A DNA stretch of 64,000 bases from Bacteroidota bacterium. GTDB taxonomy: Bacteria; Bacteroidota; Bacteroidia; Sphingobacteriales; Sphingobacteriaceae. The position numbers and the translations under genes were made by a program. The stretch covers positions 1 through 64,000 of the forward strand of contig JABDGE010000009.1 of NCBI GenBank assembly GCA_013286235.1. Reading direction: 5' to 3'. Positions 25,600-35,503 of this stretch are shown here, piece by piece (position 1 is the stretch's first letter; each line of letters starts with the position of its first letter). The notes under the pieces are model-generated. The model was not told the origin of the DNA and did no database searches. It saw only the letters and a program-made list of their open reading frames with translations.

Positions 25600-26355
25600 A
25601 TGAAAATCGGTATTATCGGCGACATTCACGAAGACATAGTGGCCCTAAAAAAAGCATTTGAGCTGCTGGAGGCGGCAGGATGCGACGAGGTGGTGTGCCT
25701 GGGCGATATAGTCGGCTATAAGGTAAACACCTACCATTACCTGGATACCCGCAGCGCCCATGAATGTATTGCCATGGTAAAGGCTAACTGCAGCGTGGTG
25801 GTGATCGGTAATAATGACCTTTACCAGGCCAAAAGGATACCCCGTTACAGCGGCGATTTCGAGTTTCCTGAAAACTGGCATGAGCTTGATTTTTTTGAGC
25901 GGAAGGCCCTGAGCGACAACCACGTGTTCCTTTATGAAGACGTTCAGCTGCCGGCTTTGATCACCGCCGCCGACAAGGCATACCTTCATGACCTGCCTGA
26001 ATTTGAAGTAAGGGATTACGGCGGGCATAAGGTGTTTTTTTCGCATTTCGCCTACCCGGACCTGCATGGGGTTAAGACCTGTTTCCCGCAGGAGGCCTCG
26101 GCTTACCACGACCACCTCGGGTTTATCAGCCGGCACAATTGCCGGACGGGGTTTTCGGGGCATATGCATTTTGAAGGCCTTAGTGTTTGTAATGAAGACC
26201 ACATCGAGCGCAACCCTTTCGGTAAATACAAGCTGAATAACCAACTGCAATGGCTGTACGGTCCCTGTGTTGCGCGTTGCCAGTTTAATAACGGGCTGCT
26301 GATCTTTCACCCCGAAAAATTTGAGGTGGAGGCTGTGCCGCTCCTGTTTGTGTGA
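25600..26355 (+). CDS. Calcineurin-like metallophosphoesterase
   Basis: A 251-residue metallophosphoesterase. The metal motifs are GDIH at 7-10, GDIVGY at 35-40, GNND at 70-73, HFAYPD, and GHMH in FSGHMHFEG. The third motif has Asn where GNHD is most common, as in YfcE/MJ0936-like enzymes. It should hydrolyse a phosphodiester or phosphomonoester in the cytoplasm. It starts 4 bp after the PhnM-like gene, so the two likely act in sequence; it is a further candidate for the cyclic ribose phosphate step. The substrate is not known. Confidence 0.82.
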   Translation: MKIGIIGDIHEDIVALKKAFELLEAAGCDEVVCLGDIVGYKVNTYHYLDTRSAHECIAMVKANCSVVVIGNNDLYQAKRIPRYSGDFEFPENWHELDFFERKALSDNHVFLYEDVQLPALITAADKAYLHDLPEFEVRDYGGHKVFFSHFAYPDLHGVKTCFPQEASAYHDHLGFISRHNCRTGFSGHMHFEGLSVCNEDHIERNPFGKYKLNNQLQWLYGPCVARCQFNNGLLIFHPEKFEVEAVPLLFV

Positions 26356-26370
26356 CAAAAAATCCGACCA

Positions 26371-28053
26371 ATGAAATACTTATATCTTGTTGCCGCGTTG
26401 ATCCTGTTTATCAACTTCGGCAAAACGCCTAAAGCCAGCCTTGTATTGCTGGACGGTAATATCGTTACGCTGAAAGCTAAAGGTGACCGTGCACAGGCCA
26501 TCGCTATTACTGACGGCAATATTGTGGCCGTTGGACCTGATGCGGTTATCCGGACTTTTATCGGCGATAGTACCAAGGTAATTGACCTTAAAGGCAAAAC
26601 CGTTGTTCCGGGCTTTAACGATGTGCACATGCATCCGGCGGCCATCTACACATTTGACGAGCCTTATGCCGTATTGAAGCTCGATACGGTTACGTCCATG
26701 CGAAACCTGATCGCTTTGCTGAAAAAGAAAGCAGCAATTACCCCAAAGGGTATGCTCATCAGGGGCGTTGGCTATAATGAGACAAAGCTGGGCGGCCAGC
26801 CCATCCGCGACAGCCTCGATGAAGCATCCACCGATCATCCTATTCAAATATCTCATGTGAGCGGGCATTTGTCGGCAGCCAACTCCTACCTGATGGACCT
26901 TAACGGGATTGACGAAAACACCAAAGACCCCGCCGGTGGGGCCTTCGAACGTTACCATGGCACCAATAAACCCGATGGCATTTGTAAAGAAACAGCCGCC
27001 GGGTATTTGCACCGGTCGAAGAAGATCATCGAACCGCCCCGGCCGACAGAAGCCGAGGAGATGGAAGGGTTTCGCAACTTTTTTAACGATGTGCTGGCCA
27101 ACGGGGTAACCAGCATAGGCGATGCCTGGACCACGCCGGAAAAAGTTGTGGTTTACCGTAAACTGGTGGCGGAACATTTCCCAATGCGCTTTAATATTTT
27201 AATGGGCACGCCGTATGCCAATGACCTGATCACCGGGAAAATAGCGCATATCAATACGCCTTATTTGAGAATTGAAGGAGTTAAAGTGATACAGGGTAAC
27301 TCCTTAAGCGGAAAGACCTGCTGGCTGTACGAGCCTTATGATATGATAAACCCGGTTACCGGGAAAAAGGATTACTACGGCATCCCTCCGGCCAGGAGCC
27401 AGGCCTCACTGGACAGTTTATTTTTAAGAATACACAAGGCGGGTTTGCAGATCGCCGTTCATTCAAATGGCGACCGGGAGATCGACATGGTGATCTCGGC
27501 AATGGAAAAAGCACAGAAAGCTGATCCCCGGCCCGATCCGCGTCATCGAATTGAACACTGCAGCATTACCAACCAGGGAATTTTGGATAAGATCAAAAAG
27601 GACAAGATCATACCGGTATTCCATTGTTATATGTACGAGTTGGGTGATAAGATGCTGGTTTATGGTGCAAAGCGGATGGCTATGCTGCATCCCACCAAAA
27701 CGGCAATGGACATGGGCATTATTTATGCCCTGCACTCGGACGCACCGATCTCGCCTTACCCGGCCATGATCCGGTTGGGCAGCGCCGTTAACCGTAAAAC
27801 TAAGGACGGCGGGATTGTGATAGGGGGCAACCAATGTATCGGCGCCGAAGATGCCATCAAGGCTTACTGTTATGGAGGCGCTTACTGCACATTTGAAGAA
27901 AAGAAAAAAGGCCGGTTGATACCTGGCGAATACGCGGATATGATCATCCTGGATAACGATCCCACCACCATCGATCCCGAGAAAATCTATGATATCAAAG
28001 TGCTGACGACTATTTCGGGAGGTAAAGTTGTTTATCAGCGGCCCGGAATCTAA
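26371..28053 (+). CDS. YtcJ-like amidohydrolase (Amidohydrolase_3 family), exported
   Basis: A 560-residue metal-dependent hydrolase. The N-terminus MKYLYLVAALILFIN is hydrophobic, suggesting export or anchoring. After a beta-sandwich start (LDGNIVTLKAKGDRAQAIAI) comes the metal motif GFNDVHMHP near residue 85, then VSGHLSAANSYLMDL, HSNGDREID, RHRIEHC and LHSDAPISPYP, all characteristic of YtcJ-type enzymes. Members act on N-acyl or cyclic amide bonds; the substrate is unknown. It starts 15 bp after the phosphoesterase gene. Confidence 0.83.
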   Translation: MKYLYLVAALILFINFGKTPKASLVLLDGNIVTLKAKGDRAQAIAITDGNIVAVGPDAVIRTFIGDSTKVIDLKGKTVVPGFNDVHMHPAAIYTFDEPYAVLKLDTVTSMRNLIALLKKKAAITPKGMLIRGVGYNETKLGGQPIRDSLDEASTDHPIQISHVSGHLSAANSYLMDLNGIDENTKDPAGGAFERYHGTNKPDGICKETAAGYLHRSKKIIEPPRPTEAEEMEGFRNFFNDVLANGVTSIGDAWTTPEKVVVYRKLVAEHFPMRFNILMGTPYANDLITGKIAHINTPYLRIEGVKVIQGNSLSGKTCWLYEPYDMINPVTGKKDYYGIPPARSQASLDSLFLRIHKAGLQIAVHSNGDREIDMVISAMEKAQKADPRPDPRHRIEHCSITNQGILDKIKKDKIIPVFHCYMYELGDKMLVYGAKRMAMLHPTKTAMDMGIIYALHSDAPISPYPAMIRLGSAVNRKTKDGGIVIGGNQCIGAEDAIKAYCYGGAYCTFEEKKKGRLIPGEYADMIILDNDPTTIDPEKIYDIKVLTTISGGKVVYQRPGI

Positions 28054-28080
28054 ACCCAACATATACCAATCCTAACCATC

Positions 28081-28746
28081 ATGAGTAAAAAACTATTTAA
28101 AGCTGTCGACAGGTACATCGAAAACCTGCTTGGCAAAGAAGATAAGGCGCTTAAGTCGGCCGAGCGGCAAATGAAGAAAGCCGGTATTCCGCCCATGAAT
28201 GTATCAGCCAACCAGGGGAAATTTTTGCAGGTTTTGGCGCGTATGGCTAATGCAAAAAAAATACTGGAGATAGGCACCTGTGGCGGCTATAGCACCATAT
28301 GGCTCGCCAGGGCGCTGCCGGTAGATGGGCATCTTATTACGCTTGAAATTGATAAGGATTACGCCGCCGTGGCCAGGGAGAGCATTATTAAAGCGGGGCT
28401 GGATACGGTTGTCGATATCAGAGTAGGGAAGGCGCTGGATATTTTAAATGAGCTGGATGTGGAAGATGGGGGCTCTTTCGATATGATCTTTATCGATGCT
28501 GATAAACCACCTTATACCGAGTATTTTGAAATGGCGCTGAAGCTATCGCGGCCTGGGACGGTGATCGTTGCGGACAACGTAGTGCGTGAGGGCCATATCC
28601 TGGATGAAAAGCATGCGGACGAAAAGGTAAAAGGTGTGCAGCGTTTCAATAAAATGCTGGCGGGGAATGACAAGGTGACGGCCACGATCATTCAAACAGT
28701 AGGGGTGAAGTATCACGACGGAATGGCCATCGCGGTGGTGAATTAG
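28081..28746 (+). CDS. Class I SAM-dependent O-methyltransferase (COMT-like, family 3)
   Basis: A 221-residue methyltransferase. The SAM site ILEIGTCGGYSTIWLA is near residues 61-76, TLEIDKDYAAVA near 93-104, and the metal-binding DMIFIDADKPPY near 139-150, followed by VADNVVREG. This is the catechol O-methyltransferase/caffeoyl-CoA type, acting on a vicinal diol. It lies 27 bp after the amidohydrolase gene, so it may be read from the same promoter, although a functional link to phosphonates is not evident. Confidence 0.88.
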   Translation: MSKKLFKAVDRYIENLLGKEDKALKSAERQMKKAGIPPMNVSANQGKFLQVLARMANAKKILEIGTCGGYSTIWLARALPVDGHLITLEIDKDYAAVARESIIKAGLDTVVDIRVGKALDILNELDVEDGGSFDMIFIDADKPPYTEYFEMALKLSRPGTVIVADNVVREGHILDEKHADEKVKGVQRFNKMLAGNDKVTATIIQTVGVKYHDGMAIAVVN

Positions 28747-28783
28747 TTCTTTGGGGGTAGGTTAACAGCCGACGTTAAGCGAA

Positions 28784-29000
28784 AAGTGGCAGTAGCAGTG
28801 GCAGCTTAATTTAATGTTTGATCCCGTGCCTGCGAGATGGTTCAGGGATGGAAATTGATAGTTTGTTATCATTTGATCGGCGTAAGCGTAGTCACTACCG
28901 ATTCATAATCCAATTTAAAATTGAACATCTTAACACCGCAGTTGCCATGAACTTTGAACCATGAACTATGAACCCCTCGACTGCTACTGCTATTGCCACT
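28784..29000. repeat. Imperfect palindromic island with GCAGTAGCAGTG arms (copy A)
   Basis: The left arm AGTGGCAGTAGCAGTGGCAG (28784-28803) and the right arm CTGCTACTGCTATTGCCACT (28981-29000) are near-perfect inverted repeats flanking about 175 bp. Between them lies a CATGAACTTTGAACCATGAA-type stretch near 28947-28972. A second, differently organised island with the same words is at 38301-38555. No gene is encoded. Confidence 0.7.
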
Positions 29001-29030
29001 CTTCCTGTATAAATCGTAAGGAGGGACGTA

Positions 29031-29534
29031 CTACTCCTTCGCCACAATACTTCCCTGGAACAATATAGGGTCGCGGTGCGAGCTGATCACTTCCAGCGAG
29101 GCGTAGCCATCTGCTGAAATATCCAGCTGCATTTGCTGCACATCGCGCCAGTTGTTCATGTTGTTGTCTTTGGGTTTGATGGAAATTTGCCATCCGCCTT
29201 TTTTGCCTTGCTTTTCGTTGTAGCTAAAATCAGTAGTGGTGAACTTGATTCCACCTTCATCAGAGCCGGGGTTGGGAGCCATATAAGCCCGGCCAAAATA
29301 GGGTAGGTACGCTGTGATGCTATCCTTTGATATTTTGAGGTCGTACATATCCGTTAGCTGACGGCTCTCTCCACGTTGAGGAACGGCGTAGTCGGCTTCA
29401 AAAAAATAGCGGTTGCCTTCAACCATTTCTTTTATCTTTTCCTTCTTATCAGCTTTTGAATTTTGCGCACTGGCAATACCTGCGGTCGCAAATGCAACGC
29501 CGAGCATCAGCGTTATCTTTACTAAACGTTTCAT
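29031..29534 (-). CDS. DUF4251-like exported protein
   Basis: A 167-residue protein with a clear signal peptide (MKRLVKITLMLGVAFATAGIASAQ split here as hydrophobic residues 7-20 and a cleavage after SAQ). The mature part, with RYFFEADYAVPQRGESRQL and YLPYFGRAYMAP, matches the Bacteroidota DUF4251 family of unknown function. ATG 29534 is chosen because longer versions put 32 odd residues before the signal peptide. It stands alone downstream of htpG on the same strand. Confidence 0.82.
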   Translation of the reverse strand: MKRLVKITLMLGVAFATAGIASAQNSKADKKEKIKEMVEGNRYFFEADYAVPQRGESRQLTDMYDLKISKDSITAYLPYFGRAYMAPNPGSDEGGIKFTTTDFSYNEKQGKKGGWQISIKPKDNNMNNWRDVQQMQLDISADGYASLEVISSHRDPILFQGSIVAKE

Positions 29535-29683
29535 ATCTAATGGCTTAACATAATTAAAACGCCGAAAAAAAATAAAAATTGTAAGTGGGTGACAATGAAT
29601 TAACGGAACCTGCAAACTGCCCACTCCCAATGCCTACCGCCCATTCACTACTCCACTCACCATTCACTACTCACCACTCACTA

Positions 29684-31567
29684 TCATATCAAACTTACAC
29701 TTCTTTTCACAAAATCTGTTAATTCCGCGCCGGTTAATAACCCTTGTGAAAGTAATGCCAGATCAAAAGCCTGTTTGCTCAATTGCGCCTGCAATTCCTC
29801 ATTTTCTTCGCTTGCAATACGGCTGATCAGTTTGTGGTTGCCGTTAATGATCACCTTATAATTATCGGGCATGCTGCCATAAAAACCCATACCGCCGCCC
29901 ATCGCTGCCATTTCCTTCATGCGGCGCATAAATTCGTCCATGGTAATAGTCACCGGCAGTTCTTCGGGGTTCAGGCTTTCCACTTCGATTTTATATGCGG
30001 GTTTAGCAATCGCCTTTTCGAAAATGCTTTTCACCTTGGTCGATTGCTCTTCGGTCAATACATGTTCGGGCGCATCGTCCTTTTTTATCAATTTATCTGC
30101 GACATCGGCATCGACTCTCTTAAACGAAGTCTTTTCAAGCTTATGCTCGATGTGGCCGATGAAATGGTTGTCGATAGGGGTGTTCATCAACAAAATGTCG
30201 TAGCCTTTTTTTTCAGCCGAATCAATAAAGGCATGCTGCCTAGCCGGATCGTTGGTATAAATGTAAACCACGTTGCCGTCTTTTCCGGTTTGTTCCGGCG
30301 CAACCTTTTCCTTGTATTCGTTTAAGGTGTAATTCTCCTTTTTGGTGTTGGTAAGGAGTACAAAATCCTTCGCCTTGTCATAAAATTTGTCATCGCTGAT
30401 CACACCGTATTTTACAAACAGCCCAATGTCCGACCATTTTTCCTCGTAAGCCGGGCGGTCGTTTTTAAATAGGTCTGCCAATTTATCAGCTACTTTCTTG
30501 GTGATGTACGTGTTAATCTTCTTTACATTGCTATCGGCTTGCAGGAAGCTGCGCGATACGTTCAGCGGGATATCCGGCGAATCGATGACGCCATGCAGCA
30601 GCATCAGGAACTCGGGAACAATGTCCTTTACCTCGTCGGTAATAAACACCTGGCGCGAGAACAATTTGATCTTGTTGCGCTGCAGCTCAAAATCGTTTTT
30701 CAGTTTCGGGAAATACAGCACACCTGTCAGGTTGAAAGGATAATCCACGTTAAGATGTATCCAAAACAGCGGATCTTCCGAGAAGGGGTAAAGCTGTTTG
30801 TAAAAATCAAGATAGTCCTGGTCTTTTAAGTCAGCAGGTGCTTTGGTCCAAATCGGGTTAGTATCGTTGATGATATTATCTACTTCAACAGATTTATATT
30901 TGGTTTTGCCTTCTTCATCAACACCGTCTTCTTCTTCCTCGGTTTTGGTGCCGAATTTGATGGGCACCGGCAAAAACTTGCAGTATTTATCCAGTATCTC
31001 CTGCAGCTTGTATTTGCTTAAAAATTCTTCCGAATCGGCATTGATATGCAGGGTGATCTCCGTCCCGCGTTCTGCCAAAGTGCCTTCGCTTATCTCGAAC
31101 TGGGTGCTGCCATCGCATACCCAATGCGCCGGTTCAGCGCCTTCCTGATACGATAAGGTTTGTATTTCAACGCTATCGGCCACCATGAATGACGAATAAA
31201 ACCCAAGGCCGAATCGGCCGATGATCTCGTTTGCGTCTTTGGCTTCTTTAAACTTCTCAACAAACTCGGTAGCGCCCGAAAACGCGATTTGGTTGATATA
31301 CTTTTTGATCTCTTCGGCGGTCATCCCAAGTCCGCGGTCGGAAATGGTGATGGTCTTGGCCTTTTCATCAAAGGCCACTTCGATCTTCAGGTCGCCCAGT
31401 TCGCCGTTATACTGGCCAAGCGCGCTTAACCGTTTGATTTTTTGAGTAGCATCCACGGCATTTGATACGAGCTCGCGCAAAAATATCTCGTTATCCGAGT
31501 ACAGGAATTTCTTAATTATCGGGAAAATGTTTTCGGTATGGATCGAAATCGTGCCTTTTTCTTGCAT
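29684..31567 (-). CDS. htpG: Chaperone protein HtpG (Hsp90)
   Basis: A 627-residue bacterial Hsp90. The N-terminal GHKL ATPase has FLRELVSNAVDATQK near 30-43, SDRGLGMT near 77-84 and GRFGLGFYSSFMVAD near 117-131. The middle domain has GVLYFP and LNVSRSFLQ, and the C-terminal dimerisation domain ends with LLTGAEL..FVKRSVSLI. Length is normal. It is monocistronic; a possible promoter lies at 31601-31630. Confidence 0.97.
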   Translation of the reverse strand: MQEKGTISIHTENIFPIIKKFLYSDNEIFLRELVSNAVDATQKIKRLSALGQYNGELGDLKIEVAFDEKAKTITISDRGLGMTAEEIKKYINQIAFSGATEFVEKFKEAKDANEIIGRFGLGFYSSFMVADSVEIQTLSYQEGAEPAHWVCDGSTQFEISEGTLAERGTEITLHINADSEEFLSKYKLQEILDKYCKFLPVPIKFGTKTEEEEDGVDEEGKTKYKSVEVDNIINDTNPIWTKAPADLKDQDYLDFYKQLYPFSEDPLFWIHLNVDYPFNLTGVLYFPKLKNDFELQRNKIKLFSRQVFITDEVKDIVPEFLMLLHGVIDSPDIPLNVSRSFLQADSNVKKINTYITKKVADKLADLFKNDRPAYEEKWSDIGLFVKYGVISDDKFYDKAKDFVLLTNTKKENYTLNEYKEKVAPEQTGKDGNVVYIYTNDPARQHAFIDSAEKKGYDILLMNTPIDNHFIGHIEHKLEKTSFKRVDADVADKLIKKDDAPEHVLTEEQSTKVKSIFEKAIAKPAYKIEVESLNPEELPVTITMDEFMRRMKEMAAMGGGMGFYGSMPDNYKVIINGNHKLISRIASEENEELQAQLSKQAFDLALLSQGLLTGAELTDFVKRSVSLI

Positions 31568-31600
31568 AATATTATATTTTTTGAGTTATTGTTTTTGTGA

Positions 31601-31630
31601 CGAATGTAACACAACAATGGCCGTTCCAAA
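31601..31630 (-). promoter_or_regulatory. Putative htpG promoter
   Basis: Read on the minus strand, TTTG (31630-31627) and TACATTCG (31608-31601) are separated by 18 bp. This fits the Bacteroidota -33/-7 layout, with one mismatch in TAnnTTTG. It lies 34 bp before the htpG start codon. Confidence 0.4.
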
Positions 31631-31713
31631 AGACAACCGGTTGACAAATTGGCAGGATGCCCGCAGATTAAAATAAATGTACATTATACATTTTATTTTT
31701 CAAATCCTTGTTT

Positions 31714-31721
31714 TATCTTTG
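31714..31721 (+). promoter_or_regulatory. Putative -7 box upstream of the GH53 gene
   Basis: TATCTTTG is a perfect TAnnTTTG match, 42 bp before the galactanase start codon. No clear -33 TTTG is present at the usual distance, so confidence is limited. Confidence 0.4.
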
Positions 31722-31762
31722 TAATGGGCCTTTCGGCTTAACCAATTATAAATACCCGTGAT

Positions 31763-32818
31763 ATGAAAAGTGCGTTTCAGATTTGTACCATTATTTGTGT
31801 GTTATTTGTTTTTTCCTGCTCAAATAAAAGCGGCCCACCACCAACACAACCACAAACCACCCCGTATACGCCGCCATCGGTCGCCTCTGGGTTCGCCAAA
31901 GGGGCCGACATCAGCTGGGTTACCCAGATGGAAGCATCAGGAATTAAGTTTTACAATACCAGCGGAACCGAGGAGGACTTGTTCGCATTGATGAAAAGCA
32001 TCGGCATGAATTCAATAAGGCTGCGCGCCTGGGTTAACCCGACCGGAGGCTGGTGCAATACGGCTGATGTACTAGCAAAGGCGGAGCGGGCAAAAAGTGC
32101 CGGGCTAAACATTCTGCTCGATTTTCACTACAGCGATACCTGGGCCGATCCCGGCACCCAAACCCCACCGGCAGCCTGGGCCTCGCTTAGCCTTACGGCA
32201 ATGGAAAGTGCCTTATACTCCTACACGGTCGGCGTTATGGACACTCTGCAGAATCATGGCATCACACCCACATGGGTACAGGTTGGTAACGAGGTTGACG
32301 ATGGCATGCTTTGGCCAACCGGGAATGCAACCTCCAATATGGCTAACTTTGCCGCATTGGTTGAGCAGGGCTATAAAGCCGTTAAGTCGGTTAGCAGCAC
32401 CACCAAGGTTATTGTGCACGTATCAAACGGTTACAATAATTCCCTTTTTGAATGGGTGTTTGACGGATTAAAGGCTAACGGCGCCCAATGGGACATTATA
32501 GGCATGTCATTATACCCATCAACGACTAACTGGCAGACTTATGATTCGGAATGCCTTGCCAACATCAATGCCCTCGTTGCCCGTTACAATACACCCTGCA
32601 TGGTGGTTGAAGTAGGGATGGAGGAAGACCAGCCGGGGACAAGCCGGAGCTTTTTAACCGATCTTATTACCAAGGTGAACTCAGTAGCGGCCGGCAACGG
32701 GCTTGGCGTTTTTTATTGGGAACCCGAAGCTTACAACGGCTGGCAAAGCTATGGTTTGGGAGCGTTTACTTCCAACGGCGAGCCATCGGAAGCGCTGGAG
32801 GCTTTTGGTAACCCTTAA
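31763..32818 (+). CDS. Arabinogalactan endo-beta-1,4-galactanase, GH53 lipoprotein
   Basis: A 351-residue exported glycoside hydrolase. The lipobox VFSC places Cys19 as the lipid anchor; a Pro/Thr-rich linker (25-40) follows. The catalytic domain starts at GFAKGADISWVTQME, the classical GH53 opening. Acid/base Glu177 lies in VQVGNEVDDG and the nucleophile Glu283 in VVEVGMEED. It cleaves beta-1,4-galactan of plant pectin, fitting a soil or plant-associated life. It is not in a visible susCD locus. Confidence 0.93.
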   Translation: MKSAFQICTIICVLFVFSCSNKSGPPPTQPQTTPYTPPSVASGFAKGADISWVTQMEASGIKFYNTSGTEEDLFALMKSIGMNSIRLRAWVNPTGGWCNTADVLAKAERAKSAGLNILLDFHYSDTWADPGTQTPPAAWASLSLTAMESALYSYTVGVMDTLQNHGITPTWVQVGNEVDDGMLWPTGNATSNMANFAALVEQGYKAVKSVSSTTKVIVHVSNGYNNSLFEWVFDGLKANGAQWDIIGMSLYPSTTNWQTYDSECLANINALVARYNTPCMVVEVGMEEDQPGTSRSFLTDLITKVNSVAAGNGLGVFYWEPEAYNGWQSYGLGAFTSNGEPSEALEAFGNP

Positions 32819-32829
32819 TTGCATCCTTA

Positions 32830-33909
32830 TTATGCAGCGGTAAAGATGGTTATCATTGTTAGGAGCACGATGGCAACTGTAAAAGCAACCATGTACATCA
32901 AGCCCATTCCGATCATCTTAAATACCGTTCGCCACCAGCTGCGGTGGTAAACCGCCCGCAACGACGTGAAAACATACCAGGTTATTCCACAAGTTGCCGC
33001 GAATGCAAGCCAGCCACGGACCGGCTCCCATGCCGGGCCTCCGGGTATAAAAAAAGTGATGAGCATGATTACCGTTAAAAACAGGAAGATAAAACAATGA
33101 AGATGGAAGGAGTAGATCAGGTGTTCGACATAAAATTTCTTACTGCGGTAAAAACTGATCATCAGGAACAATGCAAATAACGGCAGCAGCAGGAACATCA
33201 TTTTAGGGAAATTATGCTTCATGCTGTCTTCTACAATATCCGTCACGTCAATGTGTTGCTCGTTCAGAGCGAAGGCCTTTTTGTTATAATACCGCTCAAA
33301 CCAGCCGTCGCGTTTTGCTTCAGGTAGTTTTTGCTGGTTTGCCAGGTACTGCGCGTACGTTGTATCCGTAGTGGTCGCGTTCACCATATGGGCATTTTCC
33401 CTTGCTTTCTCACGCCCTTTTTTTGAGGTATCCTGCACCCAGTGGCCATTTACGGATTTGTAGCCGGCATCTGTGTATATATCTTTTATAGCATCTTTTT
33501 TTGCCTCCGCCGGAATGTACTTGTTCTGCTCGACGGCTTTTACCGCTTTGGCTAACTGCGCAGTGCTGGTTGGTGTTGCATTCACCTGCACTATGCCACT
33601 CTTTTGCTGAAAAAGCACCAGGAAATAAACGATACTAATAAAAATATACATTTTTACCGGGTGCAGGTATTGCACCCTGCGACCGGCCATGTATTCGTTG
33701 GTGAGAAATCCCGGCTTGAAAAGGAGCGGTTTTAGGGTATGGAAAAACTGGTGGTCGAAATGAAAATAATCGCTGATGGCATGGTTCATCATATGACCAA
33801 AGCTTTCTTTTATTTCAAGATTTTCCTGCCCGCAGTTGTGGCAAAACTTACCTTCGAGAATGGTGCCGCAGTTTAAGCAGTTGTTTTCGTGCCGGTAATG
33901 TTTTTTCAT
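32830..33909 (-). CDS. DUF3667-like membrane protein with N-terminal zinc ribbon
   Basis: A 359-residue protein. Two CxxC pairs near the N-terminus (CLNCGTILEGKFCHNCGQE) form a zinc ribbon. Then comes FGHMMNHAISDYFHFDHQFFHTLKPL and a first TM at YIFISIVYFLVLF; several further TM segments occupy the C-terminal third. This is the Bacteroidota DUF3667 layout; function unknown. ATG 33909 is preferred to TTG 33945. It lies downstream of the nucleoside transporter gene on the same strand. Confidence 0.82.
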   Translation of the reverse strand: MKKHYRHENNCLNCGTILEGKFCHNCGQENLEIKESFGHMMNHAISDYFHFDHQFFHTLKPLLFKPGFLTNEYMAGRRVQYLHPVKMYIFISIVYFLVLFQQKSGIVQVNATPTSTAQLAKAVKAVEQNKYIPAEAKKDAIKDIYTDAGYKSVNGHWVQDTSKKGREKARENAHMVNATTTDTTYAQYLANQQKLPEAKRDGWFERYYNKKAFALNEQHIDVTDIVEDSMKHNFPKMMFLLLPLFALFLMISFYRSKKFYVEHLIYSFHLHCFIFLFLTVIMLITFFIPGGPAWEPVRGWLAFAATCGITWYVFTSLRAVYHRSWWRTVFKMIGMGLMYMVAFTVAIVLLTMITIFTAA

Positions 33910-33963
33910 AGGGTTTGGTTGATGTTTGCTTTTTCTGTTTATCAATATAAAATCGTCAGGAAA

Positions 33964-35220
33964 TCATAGCGGCTCAACAGCCAGCTTTACTGCCGGATTG
34001 TGTTTGTACCTGAATACAAAAGGAAAAACAACTGCAATCACAAGCGCGTAGGCGGCAAATGAAAGCCAGATGCCATGCCAGTTGTTGACGTGCTCGGTCG
34101 ACACAAAAAAGCGGTCAATTAGGAAGCCGCTGATTAGGCTTCCGAAAAACGCTCCAATGCCATTTACCATCATCATGAATAGTCCCTGGGCGCTACCCCT
34201 GATCTGAGGCTCAGTCTCTGTTTCGATGAACAATGAGCCCGAGATGTTGAAGAAATCAAATGCCATCCCGTAAACAATACAAGATAATATGATCATCCAT
34301 AAGCCACCGGCAGGGTTTCCAAAGGCAAAAAGGCCGAACCGAAGTACCCAAGCCAACATACTAAATAGCATCACATATTTAATTCCGAACTTTTTGAGAA
34401 AAAATGGTATCGCCAAAATAAATAGCGTCTCGGATACCTGCGAGATCGACATGATGATAGCAGGGTATTTCACTGCTATTGAGTCTTTATATAGCGGAGT
34501 ATCGAAATCGTGCAAAAAGGTGGTCCCATAGGCATTAGTGAGTTGTAAAGCTGCGCCTAATAACATTGCGAAAATGAAAAAAACGGCAAATTTTGACGTT
34601 TTAAAAAGCGTAAATGCTTTAAGCCCCAAGGCGTCAACAAGTGTTCGATTATCGGATTTTTTCCATAACGGCGGACATTTTGGAAGCTTAAAAGCATAAA
34701 ATCCAAGAATGACGGCCACTATGCCCGCAATATAAAATTGGTTTGCTGATGTTTCATTGTGACTGATGCTTACAGTCCACAATGCCGCGATAAACCCGAT
34801 TGTTCCCCATGTGCGAATTGGAGGGAATTCTTTCACAACATCAAGATCGCTATTTTTTAAAGCCGTGTAAGCAATCGTGATTGACAACGATATTGTGGGC
34901 ATGTAAAAAAGCATGTTAAGGAGCATCACCCAAAAAAGCGCCGCTGGACTGTTTATGAAAGGCACGACACAAAGTACAATACCGCCGCATATGTGTAAAA
35001 TCCCGTAAAGTTTTTCAGCATTGATTATCCTGTCAACCATTATCCCGGTGAGCGCGGGCATAAAAACAGCGGATATGCCCATCGTCGAGAATATCGCACT
35101 GAATTGTTCAAACGACCAGTTTTTGTTATGCGAACAGTATGCTCCTATGGTAAGCAGCCACGCTCCCCATATAAAGTACTGCATGAAATTCATGATGATC
35201 AACCGCAACTTAATATTCAT
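33964..35220 (-). CDS. MFS nucleoside transporter (NupG-like)
   Basis: A 418-residue protein with about 12 TM segments. The N-terminus NFMQYFIWGAWLLTIGAYC and the repeated pattern with MVDRIINAEKL, PTISLSITIAYTAL and EFPPIRTWGTIGFI match the nucleoside:H+ symporter family (NupG/XapB). It imports nucleosides across the inner membrane by proton symport. The PPIRTWGTIG loop is typical of the family. It is probably monocistronic, with the DUF3667 gene after it. Confidence 0.88.
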   Translation of the reverse strand: MNIKLRLIIMNFMQYFIWGAWLLTIGAYCSHNKNWSFEQFSAIFSTMGISAVFMPALTGIMVDRIINAEKLYGILHICGGIVLCVVPFINSPAALFWVMLLNMLFYMPTISLSITIAYTALKNSDLDVVKEFPPIRTWGTIGFIAALWTVSISHNETSANQFYIAGIVAVILGFYAFKLPKCPPLWKKSDNRTLVDALGLKAFTLFKTSKFAVFFIFAMLLGAALQLTNAYGTTFLHDFDTPLYKDSIAVKYPAIIMSISQVSETLFILAIPFFLKKFGIKYVMLFSMLAWVLRFGLFAFGNPAGGLWMIILSCIVYGMAFDFFNISGSLFIETETEPQIRGSAQGLFMMMVNGIGAFFGSLISGFLIDRFFVSTEHVNNWHGIWLSFAAYALVIAVVFPFVFRYKHNPAVKLAVEPL

Positions 35221-35423
35221 AGTCTGCCGTTTTTGCTGAATTAGATGAGCATTAATTTGAGCGTTAAAATAGGGAAATTATTTGGGAAGTAGAGATTAGG
35301 GGCCGTCAAGAAATCGAAGTTTTTAAAGCTAAGTCTTCCTACGCGGCGATAGATGGGTCGATAGAACAGGAACTGAATTAGGGGAAACTGTCAGTAACAG
35401 ATAGCGTAAATGTCCTGTTGGGT

Positions 35424-35451
35424 CCCCAACAATGTTGGGGATGACTTTTTT
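35424..35451 (+). terminator. Hairpin with T-run (CCCCAAC/GTTGGGG)
   Basis: CCCCAAC, loop AAT, GTTGGGG, then ATGAC and six T residues. The shape is that of a rho-independent terminator for plus-strand reading, but both neighbouring genes lie on the minus strand. It may be one of the dispersed intergenic palindromes rather than a working terminator of a gene here. Confidence 0.4.
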
Positions 35452-35503
35452 GACTAACCTCTGATCAACTAATCTCTAATAAACTAATCTCTAATCACTA
35501 CCC

